64,000 bases of DNA, taken from positions 4,151,569 through 4,215,568 of the forward strand of contig CM043875.1 in assembly GCA_023846275.1 (NCBI GenBank), in the 5' to 3' direction. The notes below the pieces were generated by a model, which worked only from the letters and a program-made list of their open reading frames with translations, did no database searches and was not told the origin of the DNA. Shown piece after piece: positions 10,635 to 24,100 of the stretch (position 1 is its first letter; every line of letters begins with the position of its first letter). The translations under genes were made by a program, and so were the position numbers. Origin of the DNA: Vanilla planifolia (lineage: Eukaryota; Streptophyta; Magnoliopsida; Asparagales; Orchidaceae).

Positions 10635-13600
10635 TAATCTCAAAAAGCAAATATGTCTCCTATCAGTAAAAAACATAAATTGGTACAATACAACAAAAAC
10701 AAATGATACCTCAGATAAATAGGATTAGATAATGACAACCACTATTAATAATTATTGAACATAAGTTCATCCCCAGAATTTGTATTGGTTCTTGGAGCTA
10801 AAACTATGCTTATTGTGTAGAAATCTCGACATTGCATGCTTAAGATTGAAAAGTTCCTATCATGGAAAGAAGGGGTATGTTCGTGAGAGAGAGTAATGGA
10901 CTTGGAAAATATGACTCAATGAAAAAGGTATTATCACACAGACTAGTTCTTATCACGCAAATGTAACCTTTCTCAACACGAGACTAGTTCTTATCAGTTA
11001 GATTATTGAGAACATCTACTTAGATTCTTCATCACTAAGCTTTCACTCTTATGTTATATATAACTTTAAATGAAAGTTATTCCCTTTGAAAGCTTTTGTA
11101 AATAAAAGCAAAGAATATTCTATTAAAATTCATGGCTAAAACCAATCCTCACATCAAATTTAACTTGTTTCCAAATCAAGCTTGCAAATAAAAGAAAGAA
11201 AAGAGAAATAAAACATTTCTATTCTCGATTCTAGTTTGTATGGAGAGCACACAACATAAATATATCATATGCATATACCCTCTCCAAGAATTCATGGCCA
11301 TTGGTATTGCCAAGATGCAAGACTAGTTCTTATCACGCAAATGTAACCTTTCTCAACACGAGACTAGTTCTTATTAGTTAGATTACTGAGAACATCTACT
11401 TAGATTCTTCATCACTAAGCTTTCACTCTTATGTTATATATAACTTTAAATGAAAGTTATTCCCTTTGAAAGCTTTTGTAAATAAAAGCAAAGAATATTC
11501 TATTAAAATTCATGGCTAAAACCAATCCTCAAATCAAATTTAACTTGTTTCCAAATCAAGCTTGCAAATAAAAGAAAGAAAAGAGAAATAAAACATTTCT
11601 ATTCTCGATTCTAGTTTGTATGGAGAGCACACAACATAAATATATCATATGCATATACCCTCTCCAAGAATTCATGGCCATTGGTATTGCCAAGATGCAA
11701 GACTAGTTCTTATCACGCAAATGTAATCTTTCTCAACACGAGACTAATTCTTATCAATTAGATTATTGAGAACATCTACTTAGATTCTTCATCACTAAGC
11801 TTTCACATAAGACTTTACATGAAAATTTTTCCCTTCGAAAATTTTTGTAAATAAAAGCAAAGAATATTCTATTAAAATTCAAGACTAAAACCAATCCTCA
11901 CATCAAATTTAACTTGTTTCCAAATCAAGCTTGCAAATAAAAGAAAGAAAAGAGAAATAAAACATTTCTATTCTCGATTCTAGTTTGTATGGAGAGCACA
12001 CAATATAAATATATCATATGCATACACCCTCTCCAAGAATTCATGGTCACTGGTATTGCCAAGATGCAAGACTACTATATGCACAATGCTTGAGGAAAGT
12101 TTCAGCCCAAAGATTGTATTCTATTTTATAAGAGGTTTTCTTAACTCAAATACCATGGCCTAAAAGCCATATGAAAAAAACTTTTATTTTTGATATAGCT
12201 CTCCTTTGAAAATGAACTCACTTATGATGATTGTTAAATATAAAAATAGTATGTTTTTGAGGAGTAAAAACATATAAATTTTTTAAGTTATGATAGAGTT
12301 TCTTGCCCCATCTATCTATCTATGTATATATATGAGATTATAATCTCAAGAAGCAAAGATGTCCTAAGGGAAGAGTCAAAAACATAATTAGTACAAGACA
12401 ACAAAAAATAAATAATACCTCAGATAAATAGGGTTAAGTCATGATAGACACTCTTAGTAATTATTAAACATAAGTTCATCTTCAAAATTTATATTGGTTT
12501 TTAGAGCAAAAACTATGCATATTGAGTAGAAATCTAGACATTGCATGCTTAAGATTGAAAAGGTCCTATCATGGAAATAAGGGTTATTTTCGAAGGAAGG
12601 AGTAATGGACTTGGAGAATATTGCTCAATGAAAAAAGTATTATCACACAACTTAGAGATTTTGAAGTCAAGTCATGCCTAAACATCATGCAAGTGTAAGC
12701 TTTCTTAACATGATGCAAGTTCTTATAAGTTAGATTCTTTCTTTTATCTATAAAAGTTTTCAAACGAAATGACTTTCATGTAAAGTCATATGTAGCTCAA
12801 GAGTGAGAAAAAGAATATTCTACTAAAATTCATGACTACAACTAATCCTAACATCAAATTTAACTTTCCTAATCAAGCTTGCAAATAAAAGAAAAAAAAA
12901 GAGAAGAAAAACATTTCTATTCACGATTCTAGTTTGTATGGAGAGCACAAAATGTAAAGATATACCATATGCATGCACCCTCTCTAAGAATTCATGGCCA
13001 TTGGTATTGCCAAGATGCAAGACTACTATATGCATGATGCTTGGGGGAGGTTTTAGCTCAAAGATTGTCTTATATTTTGTAAAGAGGTTGTTTTCTTGAT
13101 TCAAATCCGATGGCCTATAAGCGACATGAAAAAAACTTTTATTTTTGATATATAACTCTCTTTTGAAAATGGACTCACTTATGATGATTATTAAATATAA
13201 AAAAATGTCTTTGAGGAGTCAAAAATATATAAATTTTTTAAATATATTATAACTATGATAAGAGTCTCTTGTCCTATCTATCTATCTATCTATCTATATA
13301 TATTACATATTATATACATAATTGTACATGAGCATATATATGTATGTATATACATAAAAGAAAAGAACAAAAAGATGTGGCATTTATAATCATACAATAA
13401 ATAAAATTAAGCATAACAAGCCTAAAATGATTGCTAATTCCCATGATAACAACTTTGCATTTTTTATAGCCTTTAAGCGCATGACAATCTAATGTTCCAA
13501 GCAACACCTTTGTAGTTGAATGAATTGTCACAACATTTTCTTTCCCTCTAAGGCTTGTATATGTCCATGTGAATTATAGATTTAAAAGAAATTGATAAAA

Positions 13601-13638
13601 GCTTTTATTGAGAGTTTATAATGAAATTATAGAATAGA

Positions 13639-13674
<36 letters not shown>

Positions 13675-16600
13675 AAGTTGGGATTTTTATATGTCAAAGA
13701 TATCAAAAAAAAGAGAGAGAAGACCTCTACTAAGTAGAAGTATAAAGAGAGAAAAAAAATAATCTCTTCATAAGAAGAGATTTAGTTAGAATTGTGACAC
13801 TTCATTGGCTGAAATTAGTTGTTGTTTTAAATTAGATTCCCATAAGGATCTATTTACAATCGAAAAAATTGCCAAATTAAATTGAGCTCATTTCAACACT
13901 TGAAAAATTATAACTATCATTTAGTTAAAATAATTTAATTGTTTAGTGCTAACACATACATTTTACTAACATGATAAAGTTAGTTATAATTGTCAAGTCA
14001 AAGCTCGATTGTTAATGATGTAGACAAATTAATTACAACTATCAAGACAAAGTGCTCAACTATTGATAACATGGCCAAATCAGTTATAACAATCAAAATC
14101 ATCATAACTTAAAGTAATGAACATAAGTTTTGCGTAATGTCTATCTAATGAAGCTAAATTCATGTTGTTTAATAGAAGATAGTTGTATGGTTTTTGCACA
14201 TATTTAACCTATGTTGCTTTTATTAATGACTTAAAACAACTAACCTCAAAGGTTTGCCTTGAAAGTCTAGTTTCAAGACTCTTGCCTTGAGGTGCTACAT
14301 CTGAATCATTAATGCTTGTCAAGTGATTGCATTCTAAATCAATGGCTATGATTTATTAAGTCAAATATTTATCTTCATGTATTTCTTTACGAACAATAAC
14401 TATTTTATCAAATACCTTAAAAGAGAAAATTTCAAACTATTTGGATTTGATACCATATTTTAAATATAACTCTTACCAACTCTAGTTTTATCAAGTATGG
14501 AAAAACAATTTTGAAGAATATGTATATGAAATATGATGCCCCATTTATTATAAAACTCCGTCGTTTACATGCAAGAATGCAAAACAAAGTGCACAAGATG
14601 CCCACAACTTGTGAAATAACATTAATACAAACCTCTTTCATATTAAGGGTTAACTGAATATAGACTTCTCAAGTTTCAGAAGATAGATCCTTGTTGTAAT
14701 ATAAATGCTACAATTAGGTCTTCAACCACTTCTATTCCAAAATTATCATTAAAAAATAGTTGATGTTGATCCCAATAATTCATATAATTGTGCATATCCC
14801 TATATGAAAGGATAGTCTAGGAAAAAAAAATTAAAAACCTACTTATTGTGTTTATGAAACTATAGAGATATATCTAGCTATTATGGAAACCCACTTACCT
14901 TACACAAAGAGATAAACATGAGATTTATGTGTAATTAACCCTTACATTAACTACTTCATTTTATAATTCTTGTTTTTGTTAAGAAAAAAAATACATTATT
15001 ATATCATATTATTTATCTTCTTTTTCATGAAAAAAGTTGAACATACACTTTGGTAGTCATGTCTCATTTCTTTGGACTTACAAAGTTAATGTTCTAGTAC
15101 TAAAGAGAAAATTAACATAAAAAAGGCAAGTATACAGTTCAATCAAAAGGGATTAAGCTGAAGTAGCAAGGCCATGAAGTGCAATTGTAGGAGATGAGAG
15201 GCAATTTACATTTCCATTTTGGAACCAATCACTCACCCACACAATCTGTGTCATCTATACGCTCGTGTTACAACTATTTAGGATAAAACATATCAATTGT
15301 CTTCCACATTCATTCACATTAAGCAAAGTTACCTTGAGTTCATCCATGTTATACTATTTCCTAAATCTTCATTGGAAAAATTAAATTTCCAAGATTCAAC
15401 ATAAAGGATTCACACCAATAATTTTTCCAATGCTTGATGCAATGCCAAATGAACAAAATTTGAAGAATTCTGTTCATTGATCAAGAAAAACATTTTATTA
15501 GCTTGATTTTTAATTCTCCAAAAAACAAATCCAGTGAAAAACAAATTCAAGCTATCCAGAATGTAGTTTCTTAAGCAAAAAATACCCATCTAGAAATATT
15601 ATGCCTAGCTTTCACAACGCACATTTACTTTTCCTGAACCATCAGAATACAAGTGCTACGGTTACCATGTTAATTAAAAGACAGGATGATGTATGCATAA
15701 AAATATAGTTATGAAAGCAGCAGCAAAGGATTCGAGCCTATAAAACATGTCAATAGACCAACCATGCAAATAAATGAAACTAGGAAATACAAATTGTAGC
15801 ATGTGATAATTCATATTGGCAGATTTATATTGTTCCTAGAATTAGAACAAAGCCAAGGGAAGAAACTTTAACTTACAATCTCACGTTGTAGTAGACCAGT
15901 GGAACCGAAAACAGAAACATCATCCAGTGGCCAAAAACAAGATAAAGCAGACATAAGATTCCTTGCAGCACAAATTCTGGTAAAACTACTGCATTTATCC
16001 GTGAAGAAGAATCGTATGGGTTGATATAATCAAACTCTAAGTCGGCCAAGGATATCAGCTGCAGAATAAAGGTGCAAATGAAAAGCAATAAATATAATGA
16101 TACGCGCACTACTGCCAATAAATAGAATGGTTGCTTAGTTTGGGTGGAGAACCTATGCTGAAACATTGCAAGAATCATAGAATTTTGAAGTTATTTTCAA
16201 ACATACCCTAGCTCTAAATGGCAATCCATTTTCTATTTTCTGAAAATTCTAAATCAATAACAAGTCTTAATCTTACTAGATAAGGTCATCTGCATAAAGC
16301 TTTTTTGCATGATTGTACTATATAAGCAAACGCTTAATCCTTAAGAGTCAAACATATTAAGTCAATTCTAATAGTTTCTTAGCATAACATTTTTGATCTT
16401 CCTCTATTCACAAGTGAAAATATACCTCACTAATATCAGAAGAGATGAAAATTGGAAAGGAAAAAGGCCATGACGAGAATCAGAAAGGGGAAAATGGATA
16501 TCAAGATACCTATCGAACGCATGATGCCTTGCTGCCGCACACCAGTTTGCATCTCAAAACCACATCCACAAAAAGACTAAAGAAAAAGAAGAATTCGACT

Positions 16601-18182
16601 AGAATTTAGCACTTGTAGCCTATAACTATTGTAAAAGAACCACTAGAGCTTGATTGAAAGGCCCTCAATTCACATCAACATAGAGCCGTTTTCTTCCTCA
16701 AAAAGGCCATCAAGAATTTTAGCTTTCTTAGCATTCAATTAGCAACAACACAGAATCTTCTTTGTCTTCCTTAGAGACATCTCTCAAAAACCCTAATTCA
16801 TTAGAAACACCAAATCACTTTTTCTTTTGCCCACAACTTAGTCTTCTAGCTGCCCAAAGACCCATCTTTGCCCATGTCTCTCTAGCTTGAAGGCTTTGTT
16901 GTTGCTTAAGGTCTTCTTTTGCCCATGCCATAGTACCTTCCCTACCCAAAGCATTCTCCTCTTTAACACCACACAACATTGCTTCTACTCAAGCCTCCTC
17001 TTTTACCTGAGTCTCATAATGAACCACCCAAAGTCCCGAAGCACCCTTTCTACTTGTACTTCATGTGAGCTGCCCAAGTGCTCTTTTTCTTCCACCCAAA
17101 ACCCTAGTTTCTCTACCGGAAACTGCTTATGGCTTAACCTCTTTGCCCAAATTGCGACTAGTTCTCTGTAACTCGAGGTCTTCCCCTCTTTACTTGTTTC
17201 TCTATTCCATAACTCGTTATTTTCCAAAGGCCTTATTCCTTGCTCGAGTTTTTATATTAAGCTTTCTCCTCATTGCCCAAGCTATACAAAGGACTTCATG
17301 TTTGCTTACGCTTCAACAATAAGTTATCAAAAGTTTTTTTAAGCTGCATGAATACTCTACAAGTTGCTTGAATGCTCTTGCTTCAACAATAAGCTACCAA
17401 AAACTTTTATAAGCTGCTCAAAATAGCCCCTTATAATATCAATTTACTTGTTTTGCATTCTAACTCATATTACAACTCTAATAGAAGTTTTTGCTTAAAT
17501 TTCTTTTTGCATCGACATTTTTTGGCGTCATCTATAGAAACAATCGTGGCCAAAAGCCAATAGAAATCCTCGCATTTTTGCCTCAAATCTCGCAAGCCTT
17601 AGAATCTTCTTGCTCGCATGCTAGTAATCCTTTTCATATGTTTCAACAACAGATGAAATACTTTATCAATTTCTTCTCCACTCTCACTACACTCATGGGA
17701 GAGCAAATCAAAACAAGCTTGACCACCCTACCGCTAATAAGATCCATTTTTTAAACTTGAAGTCACTCAAAGCTCTATCTATCATATCGCCCCCCCCCCC
17801 CCCCCCCCCCCAAACCTCATTACATTGTCTCTACTTTCAAAAATCTTGTATTATATCTTCCCATAACATCATCCCATCAATAAACCAACAATTCCTTACG
17901 ATGTAAGACCCTCAAGCTCTCACTCAACTAAAACTCTATTCTATCTTTGACCTGGTCTCGAGGCACCATCAATGTGACACCCCCTTAATTTTTAACCCAT
18001 TTTTCCCTTTCTTGGAGAAAATAAAGCGCCTTTTATTTTAAAAATACTTTATCATTCTTTTAAGCCAAAACAATTGCTTAAAAGAACAATAATTTAAATC
18101 ACTTTTGCAAAGATAAAGTTACATAATTTAAATAGTTCTTGAAACGAAAATCAAAGCAACAATTTTGTCAAATATCAAACTA

Positions 18183-18224
<42 letters not shown>

Positions 18225-21137
18225 ATATATATATATCTATATATATATATATAACTATCATAATAACATCTCATATATCATATATAATCTAGATCCCAAT
18301 ATAATTATATAAATTAAAGGAACTATAAAGGTAACATCTCTCTTATTGCTTGTATTCCCATGATGTGTATCTACTTTTTCTAAAATTATTAGGTCAAACT
18401 AGATTGAGCCAACCATCATAACCTCAACAAACAAGAACAACATAATAAGAATGCCAAACAATACAAATTGGGTTATGTCATATATTAGGTTCAAGTAACA
18501 AAACATATCACATCAATTGTAAAATAAAACTATCTATAATGAAACTAATATGTTGATATAATGATCCCATCTTTTAGAATAAATCTTTTTACTTTTTTAC
18601 AATTATTTTGACTCATCCTTTAAACTTCCATTTGAACTCATGATTCTTTAATTTAGACTTTTCTTTATTCACTCTTTCTCTTTCCTTTCTATTATCAATT
18701 ATAATTTAATTCTCAAAACCAAAGTTAAATATCCTTTTAAAATTTGGTTCCATTTTAACATGATGCTTTAGAGTATGATTGTATAAAATGTTAGCCTATC
18801 CATATAGTACATCAAACCATAAAAAGAATAGAGACAAGCAAAACCTAAGACAAACGTATGCTAAGTTATTAAATAGCACATAATACGTTAATATTAAAAT
18901 GAAAAGTACATACGTGAAGAGTAAACTCAAGAACAACATACGATACGTTACTACAGAAGTTCATAACTTGTCTAAAGAAATGTATTCAACCAATCTGGGA
19001 TTCTTTTGGCTATATTCACTAACAATGCCATCATGTTGCAAGCGGTAAGTGTTTCAAAACTTCTACAAGAAACATGGTTGTCACTTGAAATATATCTCCA
19101 TAACTCATCCTTGAACAAATGGTCAAGTTGAAACAACAAATAAAAGTTTTTTAAAGATTCTAATGACCCACCTTAAAAAATAAAAGAGATTGGGTTGATA
19201 AGCTTCCCAACATGCTGTGGACATATCAAACCACTCTTATTATAATGGGAGAGTCTCTACACTCTTTGTTCTACAACTCTAAAGCAATGCCCCTAGTAGA
19301 GATCAATCATTCCACTTTTCGAGTCCAGACACTTTGGGGGTACCAAGACATGATAAAGGCCCAACAAACAAAAGAAGAAATCAAGAAACTCAAGTTAGAC
19401 TTATTTGAAGAGAAGCATCTTAAGACACATTTAAATCAATTTAATAAAAAGTCAACTATGGAAACACACTTCAATAAGCACGTTAGAAAATGTCCTCTCA
19501 AAGTTGGAGATCTTGTTCTAAAAAAATATAAGGTTTCAAGACGACAAGGGCTTAGTAAGCACGTTCCAAATTGAGAGGGTCATAATCTCAGAGTGGGGAT
19601 CACCTGAAAAAATTTTATCCTTAAAAGGTGGACATAACAAAAGTACAACCTAACTTGCCCTAATGGCCCATGCCTCACATCAATTATTATTTTGACAAAA
19701 ATTCCCCTCCAAGTTAAAATTATTTAAAAAAACAAAAACTCAATGTCAAATTTGTGCAATACCATCTAAACCCTATTGTTCTTTGAGCTAAGTCAATACA
19801 TATTCTCTTGCGCTGAATCATCTCTCAAAATTCATTAAGGCATTCTAGTATCGCTTAAAACTTGTGCCTTCACATAACAAGTTAATCAATCATTTGTACG
19901 CTTGACCAACACATTCTCAACTCCCTTTATGTCGCCTTGACGCTGAAAGGCCTCATGAGAAAAAGTCTCGATTCTTCTTCACCTTTGTCGTAACTTTCTC
20001 GCACGAAGGATATGAGAGATAATGTACTGACTTTTTCACCCTCCATCACATGAAGGATTCAAGAAACATGCTCCTACCCTCTCTTTTCTCTTGTCATTAC
20101 TATGTTACCTAAATGTCTCAAAAAGCATGGCCTTACCTTCCTCTCCCCTTTTTTGATGAATTTTGGTCACATGAAGGCCTCAAGAGAAACTAGTCTTGAA
20201 TCCACCCTCCTCTTTTCATTATTATCTCATCATATGAAAGTCACATCAACCCTAATGCTATTCCTTCACCCCCTATCCATCAAGTAAATGCCTCAAAAAG
20301 CTTGACCCTTGTCATCTCTTCCTCACCACTATAAAAGATCATCAAGAACAATCTTTACTTTCCTCCACTATTGAATCAATTCATGATCTCGAAGTACAAA
20401 GTTTCAACCTTCTTGGTTATACTCGGGAACTAAGGAATTGTCAATTTTATTTTTATCTTTATAACATGACCCATGTTGTTCCCCTCAATACTCTAGCTTA
20501 AATAGTCGTCCTCAAAACTCGAGCAATTTTTTAAGAAAATTATCTATAAATGGCTCTTATAGGTAAAATTCTAATTTTCACTTATAAAATTATAACAGAA
20601 ACTTCTACAAGAAAATTTAACAGAGAACTTTTTGAACAACTATTAATGATAGTTATTTTCAAGAAATGCCACATTATCATTCCTCTTCCGTTTGGAAAAC
20701 CCACCTCTTTCTAAGATGTATCCTAAAGGCAGCCAACATAATAATTCGTAAGACAGATCTGATAAGTTAATCACAATTAACCAAAAAGTGAAAATTGTAC
20801 TTTACCATTGTTCATTAATTTCTTGTCAAAAATTTAAAGATAACTCTCCATTAAAACATAAATGATAATATGAAGAGCTTGGGGGACAAGTAAAAAGACA
20901 AAAATCGAAAAGGGAAAAGGACCATGACAAAAATCAGAAAGGGAAAAAGGAGGCCACGATACATATCAAACGAACGATGCCTTGCTGTTGTTCACCATGC
21001 CTCGTCCGCATCTCAACATCATGTGGGAATAAAGAATAAAAAAAATTAACAAGGATTTGGTGCCTTTAGCAAATAGCTACTACAAAACAATCTCTTGAGC
21101 TCGATTAAAAGGCACTCAATTCACACTGACACAGAGC

Positions 21138-21170
<33 letters not shown>

Positions 21171-24100
21171 TAAAAGGTTGCTCAAGAACTTTAGCTCATT
21201 TAACATTCAACTCATAGTAGCAAAAAACTCCTTTGTCATCGTCAAAGACATCACTCAAAAATCCAAATTTGTTGGATGACCAAAATCACTATCTTTTGCC
21301 CACAACTTAACCTTTTGGCCACCCGAAAACCTATCTCTATTCACACATCACTCACCCAAAGGCTTCGCTAATGCTTGAGGTCTTCATCTATCCACGCTTC
21401 TACACCTTGGCAACTTGAAGCCTATTCCTCTTCAACACCGCTCATCATCGCCTTTGCTTGAACCTCTTCTACCCGAGTCCCGCAGTGAACGACCCGAATG
21501 CCTAAAACACCTCCTTTGGCCAACCCTCATGTGAGCGGCCAGTCCTCTTTTTCCTTCAACCAAAACCCTGCTTCCTTTGCTCAAAGCTTCTCATACCGTA
21601 ATGTCTCTACCCTAAGCTATCTGTGCCTTAACCTCTTTACCTGAATCACACCTCAATCCTCCGTCAGAAGCTTCTTAAGGCCTTCTCCTCTCCACCTGTT
21701 TCTCTACTCAAGGACTCTTGGTGCTACTTAAAGGCCATGTTTCCTAAAAGAGTTTTTATATTAAGTTTCTTTTCACTACCAAGGAAGCCCAAGATTCTCC
21801 TCTGTTCCTGAGCTTCAGTTTCTTCTTCATAAAGTCACTTGAAAGCTTTGTTGTTGTCCAAAGGACTTCACTTTTGCTTGATCTTCAACAAATAAGCTAT
21901 CAAAAGCTCTTTCAAACTGTCCTAAAACAATTTTTAAGCTGCCTAAATGCTCAATAAGCTGCCAAAGCTTTTACAAGCTGCTCAAAGTGCCATTTACTCC
22001 CAAATCAACTTCTTTTCTTTATATTCCTACTCCTACTACAACTCCATTAAAAATAAACTTTTGTTTAAATCCCTTAAATCCCTTTTTCACATTGACAGTA
22101 TTCAAGCAAATGAATCATTAAAGCTGACCTTTTCTCCGCTTTTATCCACAACCAATGCTGTGTTAATATTCTTTTTTATTTAATTATTTTCAATCATATA
22201 ATTTCAATTATAGTCATCCATTTATCTTAACATTCTTATCTTAATAATAATCAATTCTATTAGCATATTTGTACTTCAAATATCAATATTCAATATGATA
22301 GAATATTTTTTTATCAGCGTTACTGTACAACTCTAATTCCTAAGGGCCATGTGATCCATTTTCCCAGTTCAATTGCATTTATTAAGTAGACTCTCCAATG
22401 AATTAAGTTCTTTGTATTTGACTAACAAATACTAATATACAATTATAGCACAAGGAGAAGGATGCTTTTCTTTCTTTTTCATTTTCAGGTGGTACAGTTG
22501 TTTCTTTCTTCTATATACTTTTTATTGGTTACAAATATCACATCAACCAAGCATCAAACAAAAAACTAGAATCTGCAATCGCACTCTAAAAAGACCAACT
22601 TGATGCACTGATGTGAACGGTATAACCCCAATGAAAAAGCCAAAGAGAAAGAAAACAGAATAATTGCCTAGACCTCCAATGAAGATCAAATATGAACTAA
22701 ATTCAAGTTTGTAACTCTAAGAACTTTCAATGTACTGTTTCACTGGCTGTCCCAAATGAAATTCATAATCATGGGTTATGGGTCAGAGATACTGAAGGAA
22801 ATGACTAAGAATTTGAAAATCAACTGCTTTGCTCTTAAACATCTTGCATAAGCATTTTGCCAGTGGAACAAGAAAGCTACAGTAAGAGGTTCCCTCAAAT
22901 GCACAAGAGGATCGAGGGAGTAATAAACAAGGATGTAGGGGGAATCTGATTGAATGTGAAAAAGCAAAAAATGAACAGAGGGAAAAAACCCAAGAAAAAG
23001 AAAAATCATAGACACTATTAAAGCTAAATATGCATTATGTTGTTTCTTGATTACTAAGCTATCACCTGCTCACATGGACCACATTGCAGAGAAGAAATGG
23101 CAACTAGAACATAGAAGAGCTGGGCTTAACGAGTCAAGCAAGTAGCAAGCCTGGGCTTAAGAAAATCGTTCATCCTCTTTCTATTTATATCTACAGTACC
23201 CATTTATATGCCACAGGTCTTACAATAGTTGACTATTCCTTCGAAGTTTTGAGGTAGTCAGCCATTAGTCCTTGATCCTTGATCATGTGGATTGATCCTC
23301 TATCAATAGAAATTTGGGCCATTAATGGCATATCCAATAACACTTGAGATAATGATGGCATGCTTGTTAAGCTGCTTGGAGAGAGCTATTAAGCATTTGA
23401 TAACTAAGCGGGCCTTCCTCATCAGCCAAGCAAATTTGTTGCAGCATTTATTAGTCGACATGCCAATGTGGCACTTGCTGAACGAATGGAAGAACGCTCA
23501 GTGAATTGATAATTGAGGTCAATTGGTGGGATGTCGAGTAGAAAATTGATGAACAGATGTGGGCAAATGCTCACTGGGCCAATGAAAACAATTCAACCAA
23601 CCTTGCTTTGTCCTGAGGTAGAGTACATGGCTACAACTACAATACTAAATGTGGTTGCCATGTGCTCCATAATCTACACCCATCACTCATTGATTTGGGG
23701 GATTGAATTGTGGTCTAAGATAAGTCCATTAATTTTGTAAGCACGACATTTATACATGTCATTTGTATGAGCTTGGTTAACCATGCTTATCAAAATTTAA
23801 GGTTCTTCTCCTATATAAGGTTTTGAGGGTGATCTGAGCATTAAACAATTGGGCTTCTTCTCCCAAATTTATCCATTATCTGTTCAAAAATATATTTCAG
23901 TCGTTTGGGTAAACACATTAAAAAGCTTGTAATGATGAAAGGGAAATGCATTAAATGTCATCTCAAGAAAAAGAAGATTGTCAAGCTACTGCAAATGACA
24001 AACAGCCCATCAAACAGAGTAGAGATGACCATAAAAGTGATATAGAGCTATATGGACCATCCTAGGATAACAACAAAGGCCTTTGTATTGCAGAGTTCAG

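Larger units (their letters stand above)
8620..13300. repeat. Four-unit tandem array in cornichon intron 2
   Basis: Four head-to-tail units begin near 8620, 9606, 10631 and 12336. Each starts with a variant of TTATAATCTCAAGAAG and contains the same ordered landmarks (ATGGACTTGGAGA, CATGCCTAAACATCAT in three units, CATATGCAT, CCAAGAATTCATGG). Each ends in a simple-repeat tract of TATATA or CTAT. Units are about 950-1,020 bases; unit 3 is longer because of an internal 380-bp amplification. About 250 bases from 8891 and 9875 are virtually identical, so units 1 and 2 separated or were homogenised most recently. No coding capacity is evident. Confidence 0.9.
7739..15876 (-). other. Cornichon intron 2 (8,138 bp)
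   Basis: The intron is bounded by GTAAGT and TTTCAG on the minus strand. Its middle is a tandem array of related units (8620-13300), listed separately. The rest (7739-8620 and 13300-15876) is AT-rich with a (GA)n tract at 13640-13673 and no recognisable gene. Confidence 0.85.
16445..22097 (+). mobile_element. Degenerate Ty3/gypsy LTR retrotransposon (Tat-like)
   Basis: A pair of long direct repeats (about 16445-17517 and 20895-22097) flanks a 3.4-kb interior. After the left repeat comes TGGCGTCATCTATAGAAAC, matching the TGGCGCCGTCTGTGGG-type site that follows the 5' LTR in plant Tat-clade elements except for C/T and G/A changes. Before the right repeat lies the purine-rich GAAGAGCTTGGGGGACAAG. 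The interior keeps an integrase fragment on the + strand and no intact gag-pol. The LTRs have diverged visibly, so the insertion is old. It lies antisense to the cornichon gene. No exact target-site duplication could be set because the LTR starts are blurred. Confidence 0.8.

Noticed and set aside
9237..13104. Related 64-93-codon frames recurring in the intron 2 array
   Set aside because: They recur because the DNA is tandemly repeated. They vary in length and frame between units, so coding selection is not indicated.
15873..16178. Unspliced 101-codon frame at cornichon exon 2
   Set aside because: Only residues encoded by 16058-15877 match cornichon. The N-terminal 39 residues are intron sequence, and the proper N-terminus is in exon 1 at 30598-30524.
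16887..17322. Open frames of 94, 74 and 85 codons
   Set aside because: They lie inside the 5' LTR of the gypsy element and are not matched by equivalent frames in the 3' LTR.
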